From CAYVUB01 sp964454675 (lineage in GTDB: Bacteria; Bacteroidota; Bacteroidia; Flavobacteriales; Flavobacteriaceae): a stretch of 7,911 nucleotides of DNA. Below are positions 1-6,083 of the stretch, one piece after another. Every line of letters begins with the position of its first letter. Positions within the stretch are counted from its first letter, which is position 1. A program made the position numbers and the translations under genes. Under the pieces are notes generated by a model. The model was not told where the DNA came from, did no database searches, and saw nothing but the letters and a program-made list of their open reading frames with translations. The stretch covers positions 1-7,911 of the forward strand of contig CAYVUB010000055.1 in assembly GCA_964454675.1 (NCBI GenBank), read 5' to 3'.

Positions 1-2
1 TG

Positions 3-35
3 CAAAGATAATCACCTTTTTTCTTTTCTTACAAA
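3..35 (-). promoter_or_regulatory. Putative divergent Bacteroidota promoter at the left edge
   Basis: On the - strand the sequence TATCTTTG (10 down to 3) matches the Bacteroidota -7 consensus TAnnTTTG. A TTTG (35 down to 32) lies 21 nt upstream, as expected for the -33 element. It would drive a gene leaving the window to the left, divergent from thrS. That gene is not visible, so this rests on the motif pair only. Confidence 0.4.
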
Positions 36-72
36 TCTTTTTTGAAGTATTTTTTGAAGATTTTTTTTAAAA

Positions 73-85
73 CCTTATTATAAGG
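73..85. repeat. 13-bp perfect palindrome between divergent promoters
   Basis: CCTTAT-T-ATAAGG is a perfect inverted repeat with 6-bp arms and a 1-nt centre. It lies in the AT-rich gap between the divergent left-edge promoter and the thrS promoter, so it could be an operator. A 13-bp palindrome can also arise by chance in such AT-rich DNA. No regulator is identifiable. The rest of 1-239 contains T-runs (including a repeated TTTTTTGAAG at 38-47 and 50-59) and no gene. Confidence 0.25.
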
Positions 86-186
86 ATGTTGAATAAAAAA
101 TTTATCTATATCTATGTGTGCTTTTTCAACAAAACCAGCTTTTGAAACTTACAAATTGATCTAAAAAGATAAAACCTATGCATATA

Positions 187-217
187 TTGTATGAATGCGC
201 ATAACCTATTATCTTTG
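187..217 (+). promoter_or_regulatory. Putative thrS operon promoter (TTG-N20-TATCTTTG)
   Basis: TATCTTTG at 210-217 fits the Bacteroidota -7 element TAnnTTTG, and TTG at 187-189 lies 20 nt upstream in the position of the -33 element. Transcription would start near 224, giving a leader of about 15 nt before the ATG at 240. So short a leader leaves no room for a T-box or other thrS riboswitch. The motif is seen directly; its activity is inferred. Confidence 0.6.
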
Positions 218-239
218 CCACCTCATTTAAATCAGTATT

Positions 240-2183
240 ATGATAATTATTACGCTACCAGACGGAAGTAAAAAGCAATTTGAAAAAGGTATAACACCCA
301 TGGATGTTGCTAAAAGTATCAGCGAAGGATTGGCAAGAAATGTCATCTCGGCAAGTTTTGACGGTACAACTATTGAAACGAACACCAATCTTACAACCGA
401 TGGCTCTCTAATATTATTTACATGGAATGATAAAGATGGTAAAAAAGCGTTTTGGCACTCTACTTCACACATATTGGCTCAGGCACTCGAAGAATTATAC
501 CCGGGAATCAAACTGTCTATTGGTCCGGCAATTGAAAATGGATTTTATTATGATGTTGATTTTGGTGACCAATCTATTTCTGAAAAAGACTTTAAAGCCA
601 TTGAAGACAGAATGCTTGAAATTGCAAGAGGTAAGTACGATTTTAAAATGCGTTCTGTTTCAAAAGCCGATGCTCTATCACTGTATAAGTCACAGAACAA
701 CGAATATAAAGTTGAATTGATAGAAAATCTTGAAGACGGTACTATAACATTTTGTGACCATTCTACTTTTACAGATTTATGTCGCGGCGGGCATATTCCA
801 AATACAGAAATCATAAAAGCTATAAAAATTTTATCGGTAGCCGGTGCTTACTGGCGTGGTGACGAGAAAAACAAACAGTTAACCCGTGTATATGGTATTT
901 CATTCCCTAAGCAAAAAGACCTTACAGAATATTTAACTCTGCTTGAGGAAGCAAAAAAACGTGACCACAGACGTTTAGGCAAAGAACTTGAGCTCTTTAC
1001 ATTTTCACAAAAAGTAGGGCAAGGGTTGCCGTTATGGCTGCCAAAAGGTGCCGCATTGCGTGAACGCTTGGAAAATTTTCTGAAAAAGGCCCAAAAAAAA
1101 GCCGGATATGAAATGGTAGTAACACCTCATATTGGTCAAAAAGAACTGTATGTTACTTCCGGTCATTATGCCAAATACGGTGCCGATAGTTTTCAACCAA
1201 TTCATACACCTGCTGAAGGCGAAGAATTTTTATTAAAACCTATGAATTGTCCGCATCACTGCGAAATATATAACACAAAACCATTTTCATATAAAGAATT
1301 GCCTAAACGCTATGCCGAGTTTGGCACCGTATATAGATATGAGCAAAGCGGCGAGCTGCATGGTTTAACTCGTGTAAGAGGTTTTACTCAAGATGACGCC
1401 CATATATTTTGTACACCAGACCAACTGGATGCAGAATTTAAAAATGTTATAGACTTAGTATTGTATGTTTTTGGTTCATTAGGATTTGAAAACTTCACGG
1501 CTCAGGTTTCGTTGAGAGATCCAGACAATCCTGAAAAATATATAGGAAGTCTTGAAAACTGGGAAAAAGCAGAACAAGCCATTATAAGTGCGGCAAAAGA
1601 TAAAAATTTAAACTATGTTATTGAAACCGGCGAAGCAGCATTTTATGGTCCGAAATTAGATTTTATGGTTAAGGATGTTCTTGGAAGAAGCTGGCAGTTG
1701 GGAACCATACAGGTAGATTACAACCTGCCTGAACGTTTTGACTTAACATATAAAGGAAGTGATAACGAATTACACCGACCGGTAATGATTCATCGTGCGC
1801 CATTTGGAAGTATGGAGCGATTTATTGCTATTTTACTGGAACATACCGGCGGAAATTTCCCATTATGGCTCATGCCAACACAAGCAGTTATAGTATCAAT
1901 TAGTGAGAAATATGAAAAATACGCCGAAAAAGTTTTAAATTTGCTGGAAAATCACGAAATTCGCGCCCTCGTTGATAACAGAAACGAAACCATAGGTCGT
2001 AAAATTCGCGAAGCAGAAATGGACAAAACCCCCTATATGATTATCATAGGTGAAAATGAAGAGAAAGAAAATAAGATAACCGTGCGTAAACACGGTGGCG
2101 AAGATTTAGGCATGATTACTGTAGAATCTTTTACCGAAATTATTAAAACAGAAATAAACAAGACTTTAAAAACCTTTAAATAA
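240..2183 (+). CDS. thrS: Threonine--tRNA ligase (ThrRS)
   Basis: Class II aminoacyl-tRNA synthetase that charges tRNA-Thr in the cytoplasm. At 647 aa it is full length (E. coli ThrRS has 642). Domains in order: N-terminal TGS domain (about 1-62); editing domain with HSTSH (73-77) and CRGGH (181-185), the site that removes mischarged serine; catalytic core (about 245-540) with motif 2 around TVYRYE (363-368) and motif 3 ending in GSMERF (523-528); C-terminal anticodon-binding domain (about 545-647). The zinc ligands expected from the family, Cys337 (in MNCPHH), His388 and His518, are all present. The ATG at 240 gives the normal MIIITLPDGS start. There is no clear Shine-Dalgarno, as is usual in Bacteroidota. 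It is the first gene of a thrS-infC-rpmI-rplT cluster, with infC beginning about 29 nt after the stop. Confidence 0.98.
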   Translation: MIIITLPDGSKKQFEKGITPMDVAKSISEGLARNVISASFDGTTIETNTNLTTDGSLILFTWNDKDGKKAFWHSTSHILAQALEELYPGIKLSIGPAIENGFYYDVDFGDQSISEKDFKAIEDRMLEIARGKYDFKMRSVSKADALSLYKSQNNEYKVELIENLEDGTITFCDHSTFTDLCRGGHIPNTEIIKAIKILSVAGAYWRGDEKNKQLTRVYGISFPKQKDLTEYLTLLEEAKKRDHRRLGKELELFTFSQKVGQGLPLWLPKGAALRERLENFLKKAQKKAGYEMVVTPHIGQKELYVTSGHYAKYGADSFQPIHTPAEGEEFLLKPMNCPHHCEIYNTKPFSYKELPKRYAEFGTVYRYEQSGELHGLTRVRGFTQDDAHIFCTPDQLDAEFKNVIDLVLYVFGSLGFENFTAQVSLRDPDNPEKYIGSLENWEKAEQAIISAAKDKNLNYVIETGEAAFYGPKLDFMVKDVLGRSWQLGTIQVDYNLPERFDLTYKGSDNELHRPVMIHRAPFGSMERFIAILLEHTGGNFPLWLMPTQAVIVSISEKYEKYAEKVLNLLENHEIRALVDNRNETIGRKIREAEMDKTPYMIIIGENEEKENKITVRKHGGEDLGMITVESFTEIIKTEINKTLKTFK

Positions 2184-2212
2184 GAATTAAGTTTAACTAA
2201 AACAAATAAGCC

Positions 2213-2767
2213 ATAGCATTAAATAGAGACAAAAGAAGTTTTCGCAAAACAGAAAAAGAGGAACTTCACAAAATCAATTCAAGTATCAGAGCCGAAAGAG
2301 TAAGACTCGTAGGTGATAACATTGAGCCCGGAATATACTCATTAAGAGAAGCATTAGCACTTGCAGAAGAGCAGGATGTTGATCTTGTTGAAATATCTCC
2401 AAATGCCGACCCGCCTGTATGCAAAGTTATGGATTACAAAAAGTTTCTTTATGAACAAAAGAAACGCGATAAGGTTTTAAAAGCTAAAGCAACAAAAGTA
2501 ATCGTTAAAGAAATTCGTTTTGGTCCGCAAACCGATGACCACGATTATGAGTTTAAAAAGAAACATGCCGAAAAATTCCTGAAAGAAGGTGCCAAGCTCA
2601 AAGCTTTCGTGTTTTTTAAAGGACGTTCTATCATCTTTAAAGAACAAGGTCAAATATTATTGCTAAAATTAGCCCAAGATCTTGAAGAACACGGAAAAGT
2701 AGAACAAATGCCAAAACTGGAAGGAAAACGAATGACCATGTTTCTATCACCAAAAAAAGTAAAATAA
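2213..2767 (+). CDS. infC: Translation initiation factor IF-3, ATA start
   Basis: IF3 binds the 30S subunit, prevents premature 50S joining and checks start-codon fidelity. The frame is open from just after TAA (2207-2209), and no ATG, GTG or TTG occurs before Met at 2429. That internal Met lies inside the IF3 signature (NADPPVCKVMDYKKF), so starting there would delete the N-terminal domain. Codons upstream read as authentic IF3: KINSSIRAERVRLVG, then SLREALALAEE and VDLVEISPNADPP. The best in-frame start is ATA at 2213, giving M-ALNRDKRSFRK and 184 aa, a normal IF3 length. The C-terminal domain shows KEIRFGP, DDHD, FLKEGAKLKAFVFFKGR and a final KKVK. Rare starts on infC are known (AUU in E. 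coli), where IF3 represses its own translation by rejecting non-canonical codons. The same control is inferred here. Confidence 0.93.
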   Translation: MALNRDKRSFRKTEKEELHKINSSIRAERVRLVGDNIEPGIYSLREALALAEEQDVDLVEISPNADPPVCKVMDYKKFLYEQKKRDKVLKAKATKVIVKEIRFGPQTDDHDYEFKKKHAEKFLKEGAKLKAFVFFKGRSIIFKEQGQILLLKLAQDLEEHGKVEQMPKLEGKRMTMFLSPKKVK

Positions 2768-2772
2768 TAAAC

Positions 2773-2797
2773 CCGGAGTAGTACAATGTCAATCCGG
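2773..2797 (+). repeat. Weak inverted repeat after infC (CCGGA...TCCGG)
   Basis: CCGGA (2773-2777) can pair with TCCGG (2793-2797) across a 15-nt loop shortly after the infC stop. There is no T-run, so it is not a convincing terminator. It may fold in the infC-rpmI leader together with the stronger hairpin at 2814-2833. Confidence 0.2.
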
Positions 2798-2813
2798 ATA
2801 TATAAAGAATAAG

Positions 2814-2833
2814 ATTCCTGCTTTCGCAGGAAT
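2814..2833. repeat. Palindrome ATTCCTG-CTTTCG-CAGGAAT in the infC-rpmI gap
   Basis: Perfect 7-bp arms enclose the 6-nt loop CTTTCG. No T-run follows, so it is not a terminator. The sequence resembles the short dispersed palindromes of the form ATTCC(T/C)GC...GC(A/G)GGAAT seen in intergenic DNA of many bacteria (the dRS3 type in Neisseria is one example). It could instead be a leader hairpin for rpmI/rplT control. Copy number in the genome would decide between these. Confidence 0.5.
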
Positions 2834-2872
2834 GAAGATAATAAGCGAAACGAAAATTAAAACTTAGGAGAA

Positions 2873-3070
2873 ATGCCGAAAATGAAAACTAATTCAAGTG
2901 CCAAAAAACGTTTTAAACTAACGGGCACTGGTAAAATTAAAAGAAAGCACGCTTTTAAAAGTCATATTTTGACTAAAAAATCAAAAAAGCGTAAACTTGC
3001 TTTGACGCATGATACAACAGTACATCCGTCAGACGAGAATAATGTTAAAATAATGTTACGTTTAAAGTAA
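2873..3070 (+). CDS. rpmI: 50S ribosomal protein bL35
   Basis: Small, strongly basic protein of the large ribosomal subunit. It is 65 aa, the usual size, with the bL35 opening MPKMKTNSSAKKRFKLTGTG, the basic stretch KIKRKHAFKSHILTKKSKKRK, and an end resembling the family's usual C-terminus. The ATG at 2873 is preferred over the in-frame ATG at 2882 because MPKMKT is the conserved family start. It has the only good Shine-Dalgarno-like sequence in the operon (AGGAG at 2866-2870), but the spacing to ATG is only 2 nt. It follows infC after 105 nt containing a hairpin. Its position between infC and rplT is the standard bacterial order. Confidence 0.97.
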   Translation: MPKMKTNSSAKKRFKLTGTGKIKRKHAFKSHILTKKSKKRKLALTHDTTVHPSDENNVKIMLRLK

Positions 3071-3076
3071 CATGTT

Positions 3077-3088
3077 TTAACCGGTTAA
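3077..3088. repeat. 12-bp perfect palindrome TTAACCGGTTAA after rpmI
   Basis: Perfect palindrome directly downstream of the rpmI stop, flanked by ATGTT on the left and CAT on the right so that the symmetry is partly extended (a 2-nt insertion breaks it). No T-run follows. It could be a protein site or part of the rplT leader structure. Chance is not excluded. Confidence 0.3.
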
Positions 3089-3126
3089 CATAATTTATAA
3101 ACCCTGGAGTCAGGCTAAAAAATTTA

Positions 3127-3152
3127 AGATTTACGATTGTAGATTTACGATT
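3127..3152 (+). repeat. Tandem direct repeat AGATTTACGATT x2
   Basis: Two identical 12-nt units (3127-3138 and 3141-3152) separated by GT, giving a 14-nt period. The block is also bracketed by TTTAAG at both ends (3123-3128 and 3151-3156). It lies in the 138-nt rpmI-rplT gap. Slippage between the units could change leader length. Confidence 0.6.
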
Positions 3153-3166
3153 TAAGAAAACAAAGT

Positions 3167-3179
3167 GTCAATTATTGAC
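3167..3179 (+). promoter_or_regulatory. Small hairpin GTCAA-TTA-TTGAC in the rplT leader
   Basis: A 5-bp stem with a 3-nt loop about 30 nt before the rplT ATG. L20 represses its own operon by binding mRNA in several bacteria, so an mRNA structure here is plausible. This hairpin is short and I cannot match it to a described L20 leader. Confidence 0.25.
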
Positions 3180-3208
3180 CGCCTGCTACAAAAAAACAAT
3201 TTTAAGAA

Positions 3209-3556
3209 ATGCCAAGATCAGTAAATTCAGTTGCAAAAAGAGCCAGAAGAAAAAAGGTTCTTAAGCAAGCAAAAGGCTTCTTTGGAAGACGTAAAAACGT
3301 TTGGACAGTTGCCAAAAACGCGGTGGAAAAAGCTATGGTTTATTCATACAGAGACCGCAGAAACAAAAAAAGAACATTCCGTGGATTATGGATTCAGCGT
3401 ATTAACGCAGGAACCAGACAATACGGATTATCGTATTCAAAATTTATAGGATTATTAAAAGCCAACAATATCGAATTGAACCGTAAAGTTCTTGCAGATT
3501 TGGCTATGAACAACCCTGAAGCTTTTGAAGCGGTAGTAAACAAAGTAAAAAAATAG
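3209..3556 (+). CDS. rplT: 50S ribosomal protein bL20
   Basis: Early-assembly protein of the large subunit that binds 23S rRNA, and a known translational repressor of its own operon in E. coli and Bacillus. It is 115 aa, the family size. It opens with MPRSVNSVAKRARRKKVLKQ and continues with GFFGRRKNVWTVAKNAVEKA and YRDRRNKKRTFRGLWIQRIN, all conserved bL20 blocks. The C-terminal globular part contains YSKFIGLLKANNIELNRKVLADLA. The ATG at 3209 lies in an A-rich context (TTTTAAGAAATG) without a Shine-Dalgarno. It is the last gene of the cluster: a small GGCG-TTT-CGCC hairpin overlaps the stop, and a full terminator follows 36 nt later. Confidence 0.98.
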   Translation: MPRSVNSVAKRARRKKVLKQAKGFFGRRKNVWTVAKNAVEKAMVYSYRDRRNKKRTFRGLWIQRINAGTRQYGLSYSKFIGLLKANNIELNRKVLADLAMNNPEAFEAVVNKVKK

Positions 3557-3591
3557 GCGTTTCGCCAAAATAATAACATCATTTCGCTTAT

Positions 3592-3625
3592 AAAAATCCG
3601 GTCCTAACAGGCCGGATTTTTTTTT
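3592..3625. terminator. Intrinsic terminator of the thrS-rplT operon, probably bidirectional
   Basis: AAAAATCCGG (3592-3601) pairs with CCGGATTTTT (3612-3621). The stem can extend two more pairs (T-G, C-G) into a loop CTAACA, and a run of nine T (3617-3625) follows on the + strand. On the - strand the same stem is followed by five T, so it can also stop transcripts arriving from the convergent cassette array. Confidence 0.9.
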
Positions 3626-3626
3626 G

Positions 3627-3862
3627 GATAAAAAATAAAGGGTGTGCAAGCCCAAGTAATATCCCTGAAACAAGAAAAGAACTACACTTTTCTAAAGACC
3701 CTTTTTTACGACTTCAAAAACTCGTTTTTAAGCTTTCCGAAATTCACAATTTTGAAGTTTAGCTAAAAAACAAACCTCTCTAAAATCGCTTTTAAAGAAG
3801 TTGGTTTTTATGATTTTGGAATCTTATTTTGAAAAAATAAGGGTTGTGCAACGGTTACCCTT
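3627..3862. other. AT-rich, gene-free array end flanked by near-identical direct repeats
   Basis: No credible gene. A roughly 20-bp sequence occurs at both ends in the same orientation: AAAAATAAAGGGTGTGCAA (3631-3649) and GAAAAAATAAGGGTTGTGCAA (3831-3851). They differ mainly by two single-base indels. Inside are a 9-bp inverted repeat ACTTCAAAA/TTTTGAAGT (3711-3719 and 3750-3758, 30-nt loop) and a hairpin CTTATTTT-GAA-AAAATAAG (3823-3841). AAGGGT (3839-3844) can also pair with ACCCTT (3857-3862). A normal attC for the adjoining cassette is expected here, but no matching right arm is found, so the site looks degenerate, truncated or very long. Confidence 0.5.
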
Positions 3863-5027
3863 GTTAGCGGCTGTGATTTTCATTCCAATCTAGTTTTGTG
3901 ATTTTATTTTCTTCAATTATTAATACAGATATTTCTCTGTCCAAGCCTGTTCCGTAATGGTCTAGGTTCATTAAAGTGTAATTACCATACTTGTTAGTAA
4001 TTGGGTCGTGAGTATATAAATCGTTAAAAAATAAAGGATTTACAATTCCTATTTCATTATCCTTAATTTCTGCAATGAATGTTAGGTCAGAAAGATGAAC
4101 TATATATAAAACTTTGTCTTGGTAATTAAACGATGAAAATATTTGAACACCGTAAAAGTCAAACTTTTTCTCGAAAGCATTTGATTTGTCAGTATAACCT
4201 AAAGCCTCTCCTTTAACTGTTTTTCCAATTTCATTTGATTTTGCAAAGGTTAATTTAGTTGGGTCAGATATAGTTTTTACTTCTGTTGAACCACCACCGT
4301 GTCCCAAGTGAGTTAATACATTATAACCGTTTGTATTTTTAATAATTGAATTGGCACAAGTAGATTCAGTAAAATATGTTTTTGAAGTTGATTTTTCAAA
4401 AAAGTAAACTGTTCCACCCCATTCTCCGAAACAATCACCGTAAACTATGAATTTATCGTCTTCAAATAGTTTTGGTTGATTTTTAAGTGGAAAGTTGTCT
4501 TTGAACTTAGTCCATTTACTTCCATTCCATAAGAAAATAGAATCACCTGATAAACCGGTCAATTGATTGTCAATTATCCAATGATATTTAAATTGTTTAG
4601 TGTTTAATTTCTCTTCAAATTTTGTATCACGTTCAAAATTGTCAAGATTAAAACAAGTAAATTTTCCATTTTCAAAAAGTGAAACGAGTGAGTTTTCATA
4701 TATGACAGAAAAAGATTTAGGGAAATTTTTAACGAATTCTTTTTTATCTTCAGCATCTTCATATTTGTCAGCGAAATATGGATTTTTTATTACTAGATGA
4801 GTTGTGTCGAACTCTATATAGTTGTCGCTAACGGAAACATTAAATTTTTCCTTGAATGGACTTAAATATAGACTATCTCTCGTTATTAAAGCATCCCTTC
4901 AAGTTTGTTTTTGGAAATGTTCAATAAGTTTCTTTTCGAAATCCAATTGTTTGTCTTGAGCAAACGCTGAAATCGAAAATCCGAAAATTAATAATATGTA
5001 GAGTCGTTTTTTCATCATAGCCGCTAA
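3863..5027 (-). mobile_element. Integron-like gene cassette 1 (last in the array)
   Basis: Read on the - strand, it begins at TTAGCGGCTATGAT (after the G at 5028) and ends in the R box GCCGCTAAC (3871 down to 3863). The two ends form a 15-bp inverted repeat with 14 matches: GTTAGCGGCTGTGAT at 3863-3877, and the complement of the same sequence with one change at 5014-5028. The start codons lie inside one copy and the stop codon TAA inside the other, so the cassette is almost all gene. Its attC beyond the R box is not recognisable. The only gene is interrupted by TGA. Confidence 0.7.
3864..5018 (-). pseudogene. Secreted protein of unknown function, interrupted by in-frame TGA
   Basis: One reading frame of 384 codons runs from ATGATG (5018/5015) to TAA (3866-3864), broken once by TGA at 4901-4899 (codon 40). 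Both halves are in the same frame, so this is a nonsense change, not a frameshift. The first 20 residues form a clear Sec signal peptide: basic KKR, hydrophobic LYILLIFGFSISAFA, cleavage before QD. The mature part (344 codons after the TGA) has no other stop and no ATG, GTG or TTG in frame before TTG at 4562. It is rich in aromatic and beta-prone stretches (GDSIFLWNGSKW, GDCFGEWGGTVYFF, THLGHGGGSTEV), suggesting a beta-propeller-like or other all-beta exported protein. I do not recognise the family. It is either a recent pseudogene or a sequencing error. Upstream of ATG only 9 nt separate it from the cassette edge. Confidence 0.75.
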
Positions 5028-5137
5028 CGTTTTGGCGCTTGGCGCAGTGGCGGATTTCGGAGCACAAAACTTTCGGCTACCACTAAACTGTCTGCGGTGC
5101 ACGAAACCCCGCCTATTGCAAATGTGCTGTTAGTGGC
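5026..5137 (-). other. attC-like recombination site of cassette 2
   Basis: On the - strand: R box GCCACTAAC (5137-5129), then an imperfect palindrome, then G^TT (5028-5026) of the next cassette. Paired blocks on the + strand are GCA 5044-5046 with TGC 5117-5119, GGCGG 5049-5053 with CCGCC 5109-5113, TTTCG 5055-5059 with CGAAA 5102-5106, and GCAC 5062-5065 with GTGC 5097-5100. Unpaired, unequal spacers separate the blocks, as with extrahelical bases and central spacers in attC sites. The site is markedly more GC-rich than the flanking genes. Confidence 0.7.
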
Positions 5138-5947
5138 TGCCGTTCTTGTCCCACGCTTCATAAATTGTCTGTTTAAATAGTTCGTCAAGTCTTGCTGTGT
5201 CTGGTTGAGTAATTTGTCCCAATGATTTTACATAGTCGCTATAAAATTTAATTTTCTGTTCAAGGAAGTCATTAAGAATTTGAATTTTGGGTTCTTCATT
5301 AAGTTCTTCTCCTGTCATTTTTCGTTTCAGCAAGTTTTGTATTTCTGTCTTAACGTTTGGGTCTGTTACTTGGCTGTCAAGAAGTTTGCTAAACTCCATT
5401 GGAGCCATAGTGTTTGTCTGCATAATCCAGTCGCAAGCAAGTATTGGTCGCAACACATAAAAGTATTTTTTTACTCTTACGCTGTCCTTTTGTAAATACT
5501 CTCTGTAATTGCCTTCTGCCATATGTAAATAATGATGGAGGCAAGATTTTGGGTTAAAAAATTCCTTTGTCAAGTCACGAAGTTTGTCTGCGGTAGAAAA
5601 CTGCTGTAAGTAAACAATTGGACTTCTTAACCACTCTAACATTGGCGGATTTGATTTCCTAAAAAGTCGTAATGCTTTTTTTAGCTCCCAGCCAGCAAGG
5701 TCAATGTCGTTCGGTAAAATTTCTTCTTGATTATCTTTCTTGTCGTCAATTTTTAAATACCAGTCAAGCCGATGAATGTAAATATATCTTACGTCCCAGT
5801 CGCTGTCAGTTGAAGCAAAACCCCAAGCACGACTACCACTTTCAACAGCATACAAAATTTTGATGTCGTGTTGAAGTTCAAGTCTTAAAAGTTCCTTTTT
5901 TATTTCGTCTGTCATTGTTTACTGTGTCGTCATACGGTTGCCACTAA
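5028..5947 (-). mobile_element. Integron-like gene cassette 2 (nucleotidyltransferase)
   Basis: A unit of 920 bp between two G^TT points. Read on the - strand it starts TTAGTGGCAACCGT, carries one gene, and ends with R box GCCACTAAC plus the attC-like palindrome. The ends of the gene portion are a 15-bp inverted repeat with 13 matches (5129-5143 against 5934-5948). The repeat differs from those of cassettes 1 and 3, so the ends are cassette-specific, as in integron cassettes where the first and last R segments pair in the excised circle. Confidence 0.75.
5130..5915 (-). CDS. Nucleotidyltransferase domain protein (COG3541/RlaP-like)
   Basis: A 261-aa protein of the DNA polymerase beta-type nucleotidyltransferase superfamily. 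Near the N-terminus GSRAWGF (27-33) is followed by TDSDWDVRYIY, giving the catalytic G-S-R ... D39-x-D41 pattern. A later NDIDLAGWELKKAL (69-82) supplies the likely third carboxylate, Asp72. This arrangement is typical of the predicted nucleotidyltransferase family COG3541, which includes RlaP-type proteins linked to RNA repair. The helical C-terminal half (about 110-261) has no motif I recognise. Such enzymes transfer a nucleotide to RNA, protein or a small molecule; the substrate here cannot be read from the sequence. ATG at 5915 lies 32 nt inside the cassette start with no Shine-Dalgarno. The stop TAA lies within the R box. It is the only gene in its cassette and appears intact. Confidence 0.85.
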   Translation of the reverse strand: MTDEIKKELLRLELQHDIKILYAVESGSRAWGFASTDSDWDVRYIYIHRLDWYLKIDDKKDNQEEILPNDIDLAGWELKKALRLFRKSNPPMLEWLRSPIVYLQQFSTADKLRDLTKEFFNPKSCLHHYLHMAEGNYREYLQKDSVRVKKYFYVLRPILACDWIMQTNTMAPMEFSKLLDSQVTDPNVKTEIQNLLKRKMTGEELNEEPKIQILNDFLEQKIKFYSDYVKSLGQITQPDTARLDELFKQTIYEAWDKNGSH

Positions 5948-6077
5948 CGTTTCTCGTGTATGAGCCGTTGCGTGGCTCGTCACGAACCATTAAAAGTACA
6001 AAACTCCGATGGAAAATCCGCGAGGATTTTCCAAAGAAACACTGACCAAGCAATGGCTCATACACGGTGTTGTATGC
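5946..6077 (-). other. attC-like recombination site of cassette 3
   Basis: On the - strand: R box TGCATACAAC (6078-6069), a long stem, then G^TT (5948-5946) of cassette 2. On the + strand, CGTGTATGAGCC GTTGCGTGG (5955-5975) pairs with CCAAGCAATGGCTCATACACG (6046-6066) at 19 of 21 positions. The segments between this stem and AAC/GTT are unequal (six bases GTTTCT at one side, two at the other), resembling the unpaired spacer between the R and L boxes of attC. Inside the terminal loop is a perfect 9-bp hairpin GGAAAATCC-GCGA-GGATTTTCC (6011-6032). This is the best-folded of the sites. Confidence 0.78.
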
Positions 6078-6083
6078 AGTGCT

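Noticed and set aside
2273..2287. ATC codons as the infC start
   Set aside because: They would remove the conserved basic N-terminal segment, while ATA 2213 gives a normal length and an M-A-type start.
3864..4562. A separate 232-aa gene starting at TTG 4562
   Set aside because: The same frame stays open upstream to the TGA at 4899 with similar-looking protein sequence, and continues in frame into a signal peptide. It is the 3' part of one interrupted gene.
4600..4800. A + strand 66-aa reading frame
   Set aside because: It overlaps the interrupted secreted-protein frame on the opposite strand and has no recognisable protein features.
4822..4836. A GCTAACG-like motif inside the interrupted gene as another R box
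   Set aside because: It lies within coding sequence and has no complementary partner or flanking palindrome.
4899..4901. TGA as a selenocysteine codon or as a reassigned sense codon
   Set aside because: No obvious SECIS-like hairpin follows the TGA, no catalytic Cys/Sec context is visible, and Bacteroidota use TGA as a stop. A nonsense mutation is simpler.
4899..5102. A 67-aa protein starting at 5102
   Set aside because: Its first part runs through the attC-like palindrome and G^TT junction. The signal peptide starts at MMKK (5018/5015), so the upstream codons are not part of the gene.
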